From NCBI RefSeq assembly GCF_013127955.1, contig NZ_CP053435.1, positions 2,356,001 through 2,420,000 of the forward strand: a DNA stretch of 64,000 bases, read 5' to 3'. Every line of letters begins with the position of its first letter. The stretch's first letter is position 1. A program made the translations under genes and the position numbers. This DNA comes from Spirosoma taeanense (GTDB lineage: Bacteria; Bacteroidota; Bacteroidia; Cytophagales; Spirosomataceae). The notes beneath the pieces are model-generated. The model saw nothing but the letters and a program-made list of their open reading frames with translations. It made no database searches and was not told the DNA's origin. Shown here piece by piece: positions 24,869 to 33,000 of the stretch.

Positions 24869-25897
24869 ATGGCAAAGTCGAAGTTAGAGTACATTTGGCT
24901 CGATGGCTACAAGCCCACCCAAAGCTTACGTTCTAAAACCAAAATTGAGGCCGACTTCTCGGGTAATCTGGAAGACTGCCCACTCTGGTCGTTTGATGGC
25001 TCCTCAACTGAGCAGGCTCCCGGCGGCTCGTCGGACTGCTTGTTGAAACCGGTTTTCATTTGTCCGGACCCGCAGCGCAAGAACGGCTTTCTTGTAATGT
25101 GTGAAGTACTGAACGCAGATGGTACGGCCCACGAGTCGAATGGTCGCGCTACGATTGAAGACGATGATAACGACTTCTGGTTTGGTTTTGAGCAGGAGTA
25201 CTTCCTTTGGGATATGGCCATCGACAAGCCGATGGGCTTCCCGGCAGAAGGCTTTCCAAAACGCCCGCAGGGCCCCTATTACTGCTCAGTTGGGGCACAG
25301 AATGCCTTTGGCCGATACATCGTTGAAGAACACCTGGACGCTTGTCTGGACGCTGGCCTGAACGTTGAAGGAATCAACGCAGAAGTAGCAACCGGTCAGT
25401 GGGAGTTCCAGATTTTCGCGAAAGGCGCCAAAGACGCAGGTGATCAGATCTGGGTAGCCCGTTACATTCTGGAACGCATTGGCGAGAAATACGGTGTTTC
25501 GATCAACTGGCACTGCAAGCCGCTGGGCGCTACGGACTGGAACGGTTCGGGTATGCACGCTAACTTCTCGAACTCAGTACTGCGCACAGCCGGCAGTAAA
25601 GAAGTTTACGACAAAATCTGTCAGTCGTTTGCCCCGGTAGTTAAAGAACACATCGCTGTTTATGGTGCCGACAACGAACAGCGCCTGACGGGTAAGCACG
25701 AAACGCAATCAATCGACCAGTTCTCATACGGAGTTTCTGACCGGGGCGCTTCGATCCGTATCCCCATTGCTACGGTAGAACGCGGCTGGAAAGGCTGGCT
25801 CGAAGATCGTCGTCCGAACTCGGCAGCTGATCCGTATAAAGTAGCTGCCCGTATCATCAAGACCGTTAAGTCGGCAGATGTGCTGGAAGCCGTATAG
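24869..25897 (+). CDS. glnA: Glutamine synthetase type II (eukaryote-like)
   Basis: 342 residues, the short GSII form. The beta-grasp domain is at the N-terminus (LEYIWLDGYKP, LPLWSFDGSST-like PLWSFDGSSTEQAPG). The catalytic domain shows FGFEQEYFLWD (metal-binding Glu), GINAEVATGQWEFQI, NGSGMHANFS (ATP and glutamate site) and DRGASIRIP. It makes glutamine from glutamate, ammonia and ATP. The gene is followed by a terminator and then by a separate type III gene with its own promoter, so the two are likely regulated independently. Confidence 0.96.
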   Translation: MAKSKLEYIWLDGYKPTQSLRSKTKIEADFSGNLEDCPLWSFDGSSTEQAPGGSSDCLLKPVFICPDPQRKNGFLVMCEVLNADGTAHESNGRATIEDDDNDFWFGFEQEYFLWDMAIDKPMGFPAEGFPKRPQGPYYCSVGAQNAFGRYIVEEHLDACLDAGLNVEGINAEVATGQWEFQIFAKGAKDAGDQIWVARYILERIGEKYGVSINWHCKPLGATDWNGSGMHANFSNSVLRTAGSKEVYDKICQSFAPVVKEHIAVYGADNEQRLTGKHETQSIDQFSYGVSDRGASIRIPIATVERGWKGWLEDRRPNSAADPYKVAARIIKTVKSADVLEAV

Positions 25898-25921
25898 GTC
25901 TGATTAAGTTCATACTGAACG

Positions 25922-25953
25922 AAGCCCGACTGCGCACGCAGTCGGGCTTTTTC
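25922..25953 (+). terminator. Terminator between glnA and glnN
   Basis: AAGCCCGACTGCG pairs with CGCAGTCGGGCTT, and TTTCTTT follows. It lies 25 nt after the glnA stop codon. Confidence 0.85.
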
Positions 25954-25964
25954 TTTATTACCCG

Positions 25965-25995
25965 TTGTAATCCGACCGGATGGCATGTATGTTTG
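25965..25995 (+). promoter_or_regulatory. Consensus promoter for glnN
   Basis: TTG at 25965-25967, a 20-nt spacer and TATGTTTG at 25988-25995, giving a leader of about 32 nt. It lies directly after the glnA terminator, so glnN has its own transcription start. Confidence 0.65.
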
Positions 25996-26030
25996 GTTGA
26001 TTTTTGGACTAAACACCATCCGTATCGCAC

Positions 26031-28220
26031 ATGTCTAATTTCCGTTTTAAAGCCCTTGAAATTGCCCAGAGCCGGCAGGCCATACCCGTAACGGCTCCGA
26101 CGGAGCGCGTCGGCGATTTCTTTGGTAGTAATACGTTCAATAATGAGGTTATGCGGGCGTTGCTATCGCCCGAAGCTTACCTTAAAGTAACCGAAGCCAT
26201 CCAGACCAACGGTCAGATTGACCGAAACATAGCCGATGAAGTGGCCGGGGCCATGAAGTCATGGGCAACGTCACGAGGGGCCACGCACTATACCCACTGG
26301 TTCCAGCCGCTGACGGGGGAAACGGCTGAAAAACACGACGCTTTTTTCGACATTACGATTGATGGTAAAGCCATTGAGAAATTCAAAGGCAGCGCCCTGG
26401 TTCAGCAGGAACCGGATGCCTCATCGTTTCCGAATGGCGGCCTGCGTAATACGTTTGAAGCACGCGGCTATACCGGCTGGGACCCGTCGTCCCCTGCTTT
26501 CCTGATGGATAATGGCGCCGGTGGAAAAACGCTCTGTATCCCATCCGTTTTTATATCCTACACGGGCGAGGCTCTCGACTACAAAACACCTTTGCTCAAA
26601 GCCCTGTATGCCCTGGACAAAGCCGCAACGGCCGTCTGTCAGTATTTCGACCGGAACATCACTAAAGTTACCCCAACGCTTGGTCCTGAGCAGGAATATT
26701 TTGTGGTTGACCGCGCTTTGTTCTATGCCCGGCCGGATCTGGTCCTGGCGGGCCGAACGGTTTTCGGCCACCAGCCCGCTCGGGGTCAGCAACTGGACGA
26801 TCATTATTTTGGTTCGATCCCGCCCCGAATCAACGCCTTTATGGTGGATTTTGAGTTCGAGTCCATGAAACTAGGCATGCCCGTCCGGACGCGCCATAAC
26901 GAAGTGGCACCGGGGCAGTTTGAGGTGGCGCCGACCTTCGAGGAGGTAAACCTGGCTATTGACCACAATGCGCTGCTGATGGATCTGATGGAGAAAATTG
27001 CGCAGAAGCATAATCTGAAGGTCTTATTTCATGAAAAGCCGTTTGCTGGCATCAACGGTAGCGGGAAGCACAACAACTGGTCGATGGGAACCAATACGGG
27101 TGCTAACCTGCTGGCGCCCAGTACGAAGCCTAAAGAGAGTCTGCGTTTCCTGACATTCCTGGTCAACGTCATCAAGGCTGTCCATGATAATGCTGATCTG
27201 CTCCGGGCGAGCATTGCCTCAGCCGGTAACGAATACCGCCTGGGCGCTAACGAAGCCCCGCCGGCCATTGTGTCGATCTTCCTGGGCGAAACGCTGACGA
27301 GAGCCCTCAACGATCTGGAAACCAAATCGGAGGTGACCGTCAACAAAGGCGATAACGTGTACTATAAGCTGGGGCTGAACCGTATTCCAAGTCTGATGCG
27401 CGACAATACCGACCGTAACCGAACGTCGCCATTTGCCTTTACGGGCAATAAGTTTGAGTTTCGGGCCGTGGGTAGTTCGGCCAACTCAGCTTCAACCATG
27501 ACCGTATTAAACGCCATTGTAGCCGATCAGCTCAACAAATTCAAAACCGATCTGGATGCCCGGCTAACCCGCGGAGAAAAGAAGGAACTGGCCATTGTCG
27601 ATATCCTGAAAGAATATTTCGCCAACTCTAAACGGATTCTCTTTGAGGGCAACGGGTATTCTGACGAGTGGGTTGATGAGGCCGCAAAGCGTGGTTTGTC
27701 GAACATTAAATCGTCGCCCGAAGCGCTGAAAGTGTATATCCAGCCCGAATCGCTGGCGCTGTTCGAGCGGACAGGGATCATGAGCCATGCCGAGGTTGAG
27801 TCGCGCTACGAAATTGAGCTGGAGAAATACATCAAGAACGTACAGATTGAATCGCGGGTGATGGGCGATCTGGCCATGAACCACGTCGTTTCAACGGCCC
27901 TTAAATACCAGAATAAATTAGCCGAAACCGCCCGCAATATGGTTGAGCTGGATATGGCTACCGAGGCCGAACCGCTCAAGGATATTCTCCGCGAAATATC
28001 GACCCGGGTAATGGTTATTAAGAAAGGCGTTGAGTCGATGATTGAGTCGCGCAAGCGGGCCAATAATGTAACCGATACGGCCGGTAGGGCGCATCTTTAC
28101 GCAACGGAGGTCAAAGAGCATTTTGACGCAATCCGCTACGAGGTCGATAAACTCGAACAGATCGTTGATGATGAAGACTGGCCGCTGGTGAAATACCGGG
28201 AACTGCTGTTTGTCAAGTAA
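26031..28220 (+). CDS. glnN: Glutamine synthetase type III
   Basis: 729 residues, the usual GSIII length. The N-terminal domain specific to type III starts FRFKALEIAQSRQAIPVT. Catalytic motifs are LGPEQEYFVVDR, HNEVAPGQFEVAP, FAGINGSGKHNNWSMGTN and RNRTSPFAFTGNKFEFRAVG. The long helical C-terminus (about 600-729) is also typical. GSIII is the main form in many Bacteroidota. It follows the type II gene, and such pairs may serve different nitrogen states. Confidence 0.97.
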   Translation: MSNFRFKALEIAQSRQAIPVTAPTERVGDFFGSNTFNNEVMRALLSPEAYLKVTEAIQTNGQIDRNIADEVAGAMKSWATSRGATHYTHWFQPLTGETAEKHDAFFDITIDGKAIEKFKGSALVQQEPDASSFPNGGLRNTFEARGYTGWDPSSPAFLMDNGAGGKTLCIPSVFISYTGEALDYKTPLLKALYALDKAATAVCQYFDRNITKVTPTLGPEQEYFVVDRALFYARPDLVLAGRTVFGHQPARGQQLDDHYFGSIPPRINAFMVDFEFESMKLGMPVRTRHNEVAPGQFEVAPTFEEVNLAIDHNALLMDLMEKIAQKHNLKVLFHEKPFAGINGSGKHNNWSMGTNTGANLLAPSTKPKESLRFLTFLVNVIKAVHDNADLLRASIASAGNEYRLGANEAPPAIVSIFLGETLTRALNDLETKSEVTVNKGDNVYYKLGLNRIPSLMRDNTDRNRTSPFAFTGNKFEFRAVGSSANSASTMTVLNAIVADQLNKFKTDLDARLTRGEKKELAIVDILKEYFANSKRILFEGNGYSDEWVDEAAKRGLSNIKSSPEALKVYIQPESLALFERTGIMSHAEVESRYEIELEKYIKNVQIESRVMGDLAMNHVVSTALKYQNKLAETARNMVELDMATEAEPLKDILREISTRVMVIKKGVESMIESRKRANNVTDTAGRAHLYATEVKEHFDAIRYEVDKLEQIVDDEDWPLVKYRELLFVK

Positions 28221-28306
28221 TCGAAACACTGCCGAAGCTGGAGCGGGATTTAGGTAAGTAGTATGAATGGTCTGATTTTACTTTATAATAGAAGTGAACA
28301 AATCAG

Positions 28307-29494
28307 GTGAATCCGGAAACGTACATAAATCCCGACTCTAATTTTCTTCGCGAACTGACCGGCCTGCCGCATCGCGGAGCCGCCACACCCTGCGAGATTG
28401 AAGCCGGTCGCCTGCTCGAAACCTATCTGACTGGCATGGGCGCTACCGTGCGGAAGGAACCCTTTCAAACGCCCCGAACCTACGTAACTATAGTCTATTG
28501 GCTTATTGGCGGCCTGTTGGCAGGTTTGCTGCTGGTGCCGGTCACGGGCGTAGCAATTGGTTTCGTCTGGTATTTTACGTGGCTGGCCTGGCGATACTTC
28601 AACTGGCGTTACTCCTTCATTACAAAATTTCCGGTTCAGCATACGGCCTACAACATAGTCGGCCGCTGGGCTTCTGATACAGCCGTCCGACAGAAAATAA
28701 TCTTAATGGCGCATTACGATACCGCCCCGGTGTCGTTTCTGTATGGGCCGAAACAACAGGCCCGTTTTAGATCCTCGCTGATTGTGTCGCTGATTCTGAT
28801 GGCGCTGGCGGCACTGGTCGCTACGTTTGAAGCGTTTGGGGTCGGTTTGCCGTACATACCGCAGATACGGTATGTCCTGATGGTATACCTGGTTGTGCAG
28901 GCCGTTATGAGTACGGCGGGTTACTGGATTAAAGGCTATACGAACGGTGCAAGCGATAATGCGACGGGCGTTGCAGCCGCGCTGGCCACTGCCGACCGGC
29001 TTCGGGAAATGGAACTGCCCAATCTGGATCTGGAAGTCGTGCTGACCAGTGCCGAAGAGGTGGGGATGATCGGGGCGCATCAATACGTAGAAGCCCATAA
29101 AAAAGAATGGAACCCCGCCCAGACGCTGGTGATCAATTTTGATACGCTTGGCGCCGGTAGGCTGACGGTTGTTGAGCGGACCGGAACGCTCGAAGTCATT
29201 CGCTACGACAATATACCCACCCAACTGGCCCGTAATCTGCTCCAGACCGACGCTTTCCGCAACCGCGCTCAGTTCGGCCGCTGGCACACCGCCGATTTTG
29301 ATAGTGTGTGGTTCGTGCGTAACCGCATTCCTGTATTGGCTCTGTGCGCCCTGGATTCGGCTGGCCAGATGCCCTGCATTCACCAGCCCGACGACAAACT
29401 GGCTCAGATTGACCCGACGGTTATGCAGACAGCCGTCGATCTGGCCGAGGCTACTATTCACAAGTGGATGGCTGAGCCAATCATGGCTCGGTAA
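28307..29494 (+). CDS. M28 family zinc peptidase with membrane segments
   Basis: 395 residues starting at GTG 28307; no ATG fits. Metal ligands of M28 aminopeptidases are visible: MAHYDTAP (His, Asp), GASDNATGVAAAL (Asp), TSAEEVGMIGAHQY (Glu-Glu) and INFDTLG (Asp). Two hydrophobic regions at about 60-98 and 158-205 are inserted around the first strands, so the enzyme is probably membrane-anchored, unlike soluble M28 peptidases. The substrate is unknown. Confidence 0.85.
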   Translation: MNPETYINPDSNFLRELTGLPHRGAATPCEIEAGRLLETYLTGMGATVRKEPFQTPRTYVTIVYWLIGGLLAGLLLVPVTGVAIGFVWYFTWLAWRYFNWRYSFITKFPVQHTAYNIVGRWASDTAVRQKIILMAHYDTAPVSFLYGPKQQARFRSSLIVSLILMALAALVATFEAFGVGLPYIPQIRYVLMVYLVVQAVMSTAGYWIKGYTNGASDNATGVAAALATADRLREMELPNLDLEVVLTSAEEVGMIGAHQYVEAHKKEWNPAQTLVINFDTLGAGRLTVVERTGTLEVIRYDNIPTQLARNLLQTDAFRNRAQFGRWHTADFDSVWFVRNRIPVLALCALDSAGQMPCIHQPDDKLAQIDPTVMQTAVDLAEATIHKWMAEPIMAR

Positions 29495-29619
29495 CGGCTT
29501 CCGAGCGGGTGAGATATATCCAGCCCATCTAAGCTAACGGTGAAAACAACAGTAGGTTGGCTACATGAGCGACTGACTGGCTCGATCTGAGCTATGGTCT
29601 AAATGAAGTAATTTGCCTA

Positions 29620-29649
29620 TTGCCCATAGGGCATTATCCATTACTTTTG
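29620..29649 (+). promoter_or_regulatory. Consensus promoter placed directly before the start codon, with internal palindrome
   Basis: TTG at 29620-29622, a 19-nt spacer and TACTTTTG at 29642-29649. The ATG of the acidic protein begins at 29654, so the message would have almost no leader. The palindrome GCCC-ATA-GGGC (29622-29632) lies between the two promoter elements and could be an operator. Confidence 0.6.
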
Positions 29650-29653
29650 CCGC

Positions 29654-30214
29654 ATGGCTAATTACAAAAATGAAGGGTTCGATCCCGAAGAGATTAGCGC
29701 ACTCAAAGAAGAGTGTCGGCAGGAAGGTAAATCGTTTGTCTACGTAGAAGACGACGATCTGGACGTACTGGAATCGGGCGAGTGCGTCCATGTTCAGTTT
29801 CCAGGACAGTATCAGGGCCAGGAGGTGATCTTTGATGCACTGGTTTATACACTCCGGCTTCACCACAGCAGCCTGGTTTACGAAATGGCTGTAGAACAGG
29901 TTCGAAAAACATATCCCGAATACGTACCGCCCGAAGACCGTAAGCCCGGTTATAAGATCTCGCCCGAGATGGAAGAGGAAGCCGAGACGGCCCTGACGGA
30001 AATTATTGAGGAAATCGAAGAAACCGAAACGGTTAAGGTACAGGAGCACGTTGAGGTCGATACCAATTTCGACTACGGGATCAGCCTGGACGTATGCCTG
30101 AACGTAGAAGAAATAACCGACGAAGTAGTGGAAAACTTTGTCCAGAATTTCAAGGCCAACGCCCTGCATTTAGACAATACGCTGTACTCGTTTACGAGTG
30201 AAAGCGACGAGTAA
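29654..30214 (+). CDS. Acidic protein of unknown function upstream of MoxR-VWA genes
   Basis: 186 residues, very rich in Glu and Asp (DPEEISALKEECRQEG, MEEEAETALTEIIEEIEETE). There is no signal peptide or membrane segment. A compact N-terminal half (FVYVEDDDLDVLESGECVHV, FDALVYTLRLHHSSLVYEMA) is followed by a charged linker and a shorter C-terminal domain. I do not recognise a named family. It is encoded just before a MoxR ATPase and a VWA protein on the same strand, which suggests a link, but it has its own promoter and a palindromic array separates it from moxR. Confidence 0.75.
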   Translation: MANYKNEGFDPEEISALKEECRQEGKSFVYVEDDDLDVLESGECVHVQFPGQYQGQEVIFDALVYTLRLHHSSLVYEMAVEQVRKTYPEYVPPEDRKPGYKISPEMEEEAETALTEIIEEIEETETVKVQEHVEVDTNFDYGISLDVCLNVEEITDEVVENFVQNFKANALHLDNTLYSFTSESDE

Positions 30215-30217
30215 ACC

Positions 30218-30303
30218 GTCATTCATAGTCATTGATTGTCATTAAGTAGTCATGCGGCAGGCGACTGTCTGACAGGAAATGATTATACGTGACAATCAAT
30301 GAA
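30218..30303. repeat. Inverted array of GTCATT units with 10-11 nt phasing
   Basis: GTCATT-type units begin at 30218, 30228, 30238 and 30249. Facing units (AATGAT, CGTGAC, AATGAA) end near 30283, 30293 and 30303. The outer stem TCATTGATTGTCA (30229-30241) pairs perfectly with TGACAATCAATGA (30290-30302), and CTGTC-T-GACAG (30265-30275) lies in the middle. It fills the gap between the acidic protein and moxR. Confidence 0.75.
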
Positions 30304-30308
30304 TTCCA

Positions 30309-31154
30309 ATGGCTAGATTTTCCGGCACCGAAACTTACGTCGCCACCCGCGAGCTGAGCACGGCCGTCAACGCGGCTATGCAGCTCCAAAAACCGCTGCT
30401 GATAAAAGGTGAACCCGGTACGGGGAAAACCCTGCTGGCCTACGAAATCGCGCAGTCGCTCGGCAAGCCGCTGTACACCTGGCACGTAAAATCCACAACC
30501 TCGGCACAGCAGGGACTGTATGAGTATGATGCCGTGTCGCGTCTGCGGGATTCGCAACTGGGCGATGGAAAAGTCGGCGAGCTGAGCCATTACATCCGGA
30601 AAGGCAAACTCTGGGAGGCATTCGAGGCCGACGAGCAGGCCGTGCTGCTGATCGACGAAATCGACAAGGCCGACATTGAATTCCCGAACGATCTGCTGCA
30701 GGAACTCGACCGCATGGAGTTCTACTGTTATGAACTGCAGCGGACCATCACGGCCCGCCACCGGCCGGTGGTGATCATTACGTCGAACAACGAGAAAGAG
30801 CTACCCGATGCGTTCCTGCGCCGGTGCTTTTTCCATTTCATTCGGTTTCCCGATCGCGAGACCATGCAGCAGATCGTGACGGTTCACTTTCCGAACCTGC
30901 CCCAGGAGCTCATGACTAAAGCGATGTCGGTCTTCTACAGCATCCGCGACGTAAAGGCTCTCAAAAAGAAACCATCCACGAGCGAACTGATCGACTGGAT
31001 TCGGCTGCTGCTCGTGGCGGGCGTCACCCACGATGATCTGAATGATCTTGATACGCTGAATGAACTGCCGCCGTATCTGGGCGCGCTGCTGAAAAACGAG
31101 CAGGATACCGATCTGATGCTGGCGTTACGTAGAAAAGGAAACCGGCCGTATTAA
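30309..31154 (+). CDS. MoxR family AAA+ ATPase
   Basis: 281 residues. Walker A is GEPGTGKTLLAYEIA, Walker B VLLIDEIDKADIEFPNDLL, sensor 1 VIITSNNEKELPDAFLRR. The short form without other domains is typical of MoxR/CoxD-type chaperone ATPases that act with a VWA protein on metal-centre insertion or protein remodelling. The VWA partner is encoded 75 nt downstream. The client is not identifiable; no dehydrogenase genes of the CoxMSL type are nearby. Confidence 0.93.
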   Translation: MARFSGTETYVATRELSTAVNAAMQLQKPLLIKGEPGTGKTLLAYEIAQSLGKPLYTWHVKSTTSAQQGLYEYDAVSRLRDSQLGDGKVGELSHYIRKGKLWEAFEADEQAVLLIDEIDKADIEFPNDLLQELDRMEFYCYELQRTITARHRPVVIITSNNEKELPDAFLRRCFFHFIRFPDRETMQQIVTVHFPNLPQELMTKAMSVFYSIRDVKALKKKPSTSELIDWIRLLLVAGVTHDDLNDLDTLNELPPYLGALLKNEQDTDLMLALRRKGNRPY

Positions 31155-31218
31155 AATACAGAATGATAAACTCTAAATGCACGAACAGCCTATCATTTAT
31201 CATTCTGTATTCATCATT
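31155..31218. repeat. Inverted array of heptamers between moxR and VWA genes
   Basis: Left heptamers start at 31155 AATACAG, 31162 AATGATA, 31169 AACTCTA and 31176 AATGCAC. Right heptamers start at 31191 TATCATT, 31198 TATCATT, 31205 CTGTATT and 31212 CATCATT. The arms 31155-31170 and 31196-31211 are perfect complements over 16 nt around a 25-nt centre. The array begins immediately after the moxR stop codon. There is no T-tract. Confidence 0.8.
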
Positions 31219-31229
31219 CCTCTTCCCCC

Positions 31230-32438
31230 ATGTTCCTCGATTTCTTTCTTCTCCTCCGCCAGAACGGATTGCCGGTTACGCTGCCGGAGTATCTGACACT
31301 GCTCTCGGCGATGCGGAGCGACGTGGGGGCTACGAGCGTTGAGGATTTTTACTTCCTGAGCAAAACGGCTTTGGTTAAGCACGAACAGCACCTCGACCTG
31401 TTCGATCGGTTGTTTGGCGAGTACATTGCCGACAGCCCGGCTTCCTCCGCCGAAACGCTGCCTGATGTGCCGCCCGATTGGCTTCGCAACGCGCTCGATA
31501 GCCAGCTCACCGACGACGAGAAAGCCGCTATCGAAGCCATGGGTGGCCTGGATAAGCTCTGGCAGGAACTCCGCGACCGGCTCAACGAGCAAAACGAACG
31601 GCACGAAGGCGGTGACCGCTGGATTGGCACCGGTGGAACTTCGCCCTTTGGCGAGCATGGCTATAATCCGGAAGGATTCCGGATGAACCCGGACGAGCCG
31701 GACAAATCGCAGCGTAACCACAGGGCTACGAAAATCTGGGAACAGCGGGCCTATAAAAACCTGGACGATCACGTAGAACTGAACACGCGCAATCTCAAGC
31801 TGGCCTTACGTCGGCTACGGATTCTAACCCGTGAAGGCGCTGACGATGAACTCGACATGGACGCAACCATCGACAGCACGAGCCGCAATGCCGGACTGCT
31901 GGACATCCGGATGCAGCCATCACGGAAGAACCGGGTCAAGGTGCTGATGCTGTTTGATGTGGGCGGTTCGATGGATGAGCACATTGACTTGTGTTCGCAC
32001 CTGTTTTCGGCTGCCCGCTATCAGTTCAAGCATCTGGAGTTTCTGTACTTCCATAACTGCCTCTATGAGACGTTGTGGAAAGACAATACGCGTCGGCGGG
32101 AGCGGGTTCCTACCTGGGAAGTACTCCACAAATACAATCGGGAGTACAAGGTGATTTTTGTGGGCGACGCGGCCATGGCGCCTTACGAAATAACGATGGC
32201 CAAGGGGAGCGTAGAGCATTATAATCTGGAAGCGGGTATCGTCTGGCTCGATCGGTTCAAGGCGCAGTACCCGCACCTGGTCTGGCTCAACCCGAACATA
32301 GCCGCTTACTGGCCATACACCGTGAGCACGAATATGATCCGGGAGTGGTCAGGCAACCGCATGTTTCCGTTAACGCTCAACGGGCTGGAACAGGCGATGA
32401 AGTGCCTGAAGAATCCGAAGCTGGTGTTCAACGGATAG
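31230..32438 (+). CDS. VWA domain-containing CoxE-like protein
   Basis: 402 residues. An N-terminal helical region (MFLDFFLLLRQNGLPVTLPE) and a charged middle precede a VWA domain from about residue 225. The metal-site motif reads LMLFDVGGSMDEH instead of DxSxS, as in many CoxE-type proteins. FVGDAAMAPYEIT and FPLTLNGLEQAMKCL close the domain. It forms a pair with the MoxR ATPase upstream. It probably acts as the adaptor that presents a client to the ATPase. Confidence 0.9.
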   Translation: MFLDFFLLLRQNGLPVTLPEYLTLLSAMRSDVGATSVEDFYFLSKTALVKHEQHLDLFDRLFGEYIADSPASSAETLPDVPPDWLRNALDSQLTDDEKAAIEAMGGLDKLWQELRDRLNEQNERHEGGDRWIGTGGTSPFGEHGYNPEGFRMNPDEPDKSQRNHRATKIWEQRAYKNLDDHVELNTRNLKLALRRLRILTREGADDELDMDATIDSTSRNAGLLDIRMQPSRKNRVKVLMLFDVGGSMDEHIDLCSHLFSAARYQFKHLEFLYFHNCLYETLWKDNTRRRERVPTWEVLHKYNREYKVIFVGDAAMAPYEITMAKGSVEHYNLEAGIVWLDRFKAQYPHLVWLNPNIAAYWPYTVSTNMIREWSGNRMFPLTLNGLEQAMKCLKNPKLVFNG

Positions 32439-32505
32439 ATTAGGAGCGACTTCGGCTTTTCTAGATAAAAGCAAGTAAGCCTCCTTTCTAAACCCTTCAC
32501 ACCGT

Positions 32506-32952
32506 ATGGCACGCGTAATTTTTGGCGGCATCATCGCCGTTCTGTTATTGGGCCTTTACGCTTACGCCATCATCTACGCTATTCTTGCGGTATATTGTTC
32601 GCTCGAAACGGGCTGCACAGATTATCCCAAAAACCTGAACGAAGGCATCAATACCGTACTAACCCTCGTTGGCGGGCTGGTGTCGGCCCTTGTCGTGGCC
32701 GAGCTGGCCATCACGAAGCCGGGCGATACGCCCACGGCCCGCTTGCTGAATACCGGAAGTACACCGACGGCGAATAAAACGGTAGGCATTATTGCCGTCG
32801 TGTATATTGCTGTCTGGCTCGTTTGTGGTGTAGCGTCGTTGATTGTGGGCTATCTGCAGTACCCGGACGTAGTGCCGGTGCTGACCGCATCGGCTAAAGG
32901 CTGGCTGGGTCTGGCCGTCGCGGCTGCTTATTCCTACCTAGGCGTTAAATAG
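32506..32952 (+). CDS. Small membrane protein of unknown function
   Basis: 148 residues with about four hydrophobic segments (VIFGGIIAVLLLGLYAYAII, LTLVGGLVSALVVAELAI, TVGIIAVVYIAVWLVCGVA and a C-terminal one near 130-145). No known family is recognised. A Cys pair in YCSLETGC lies after the first segment. It lies between the VWA gene and rsmE on the same strand. Confidence 0.7.
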   Translation: MARVIFGGIIAVLLLGLYAYAIIYAILAVYCSLETGCTDYPKNLNEGINTVLTLVGGLVSALVVAELAITKPGDTPTARLLNTGSTPTANKTVGIIAVVYIAVWLVCGVASLIVGYLQYPDVVPVLTASAKGWLGLAVAAAYSYLGVK

Positions 32953-32984
32953 TCCCGCCCTGCACGCCGGGCCGCTAATTGCCG

Positions 32985-32992
32985 TATTTTTG
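32985..32992 (+). promoter_or_regulatory. TANNTTTG -7 element close to the rsmE start
   Basis: TATTTTTG ends 8 nt before the rsmE ATG at 33001, so the leader would be about 5 nt. No TTG lies at the right distance upstream. Confidence 0.4.
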
Positions 32993-33000
32993 GGTTACGT

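Noticed and set aside
28703-29461. Open frame of 252 codons on the minus strand
   Set aside because: Antisense of the M28 peptidase gene, whose zinc ligands are clear; no own motif.
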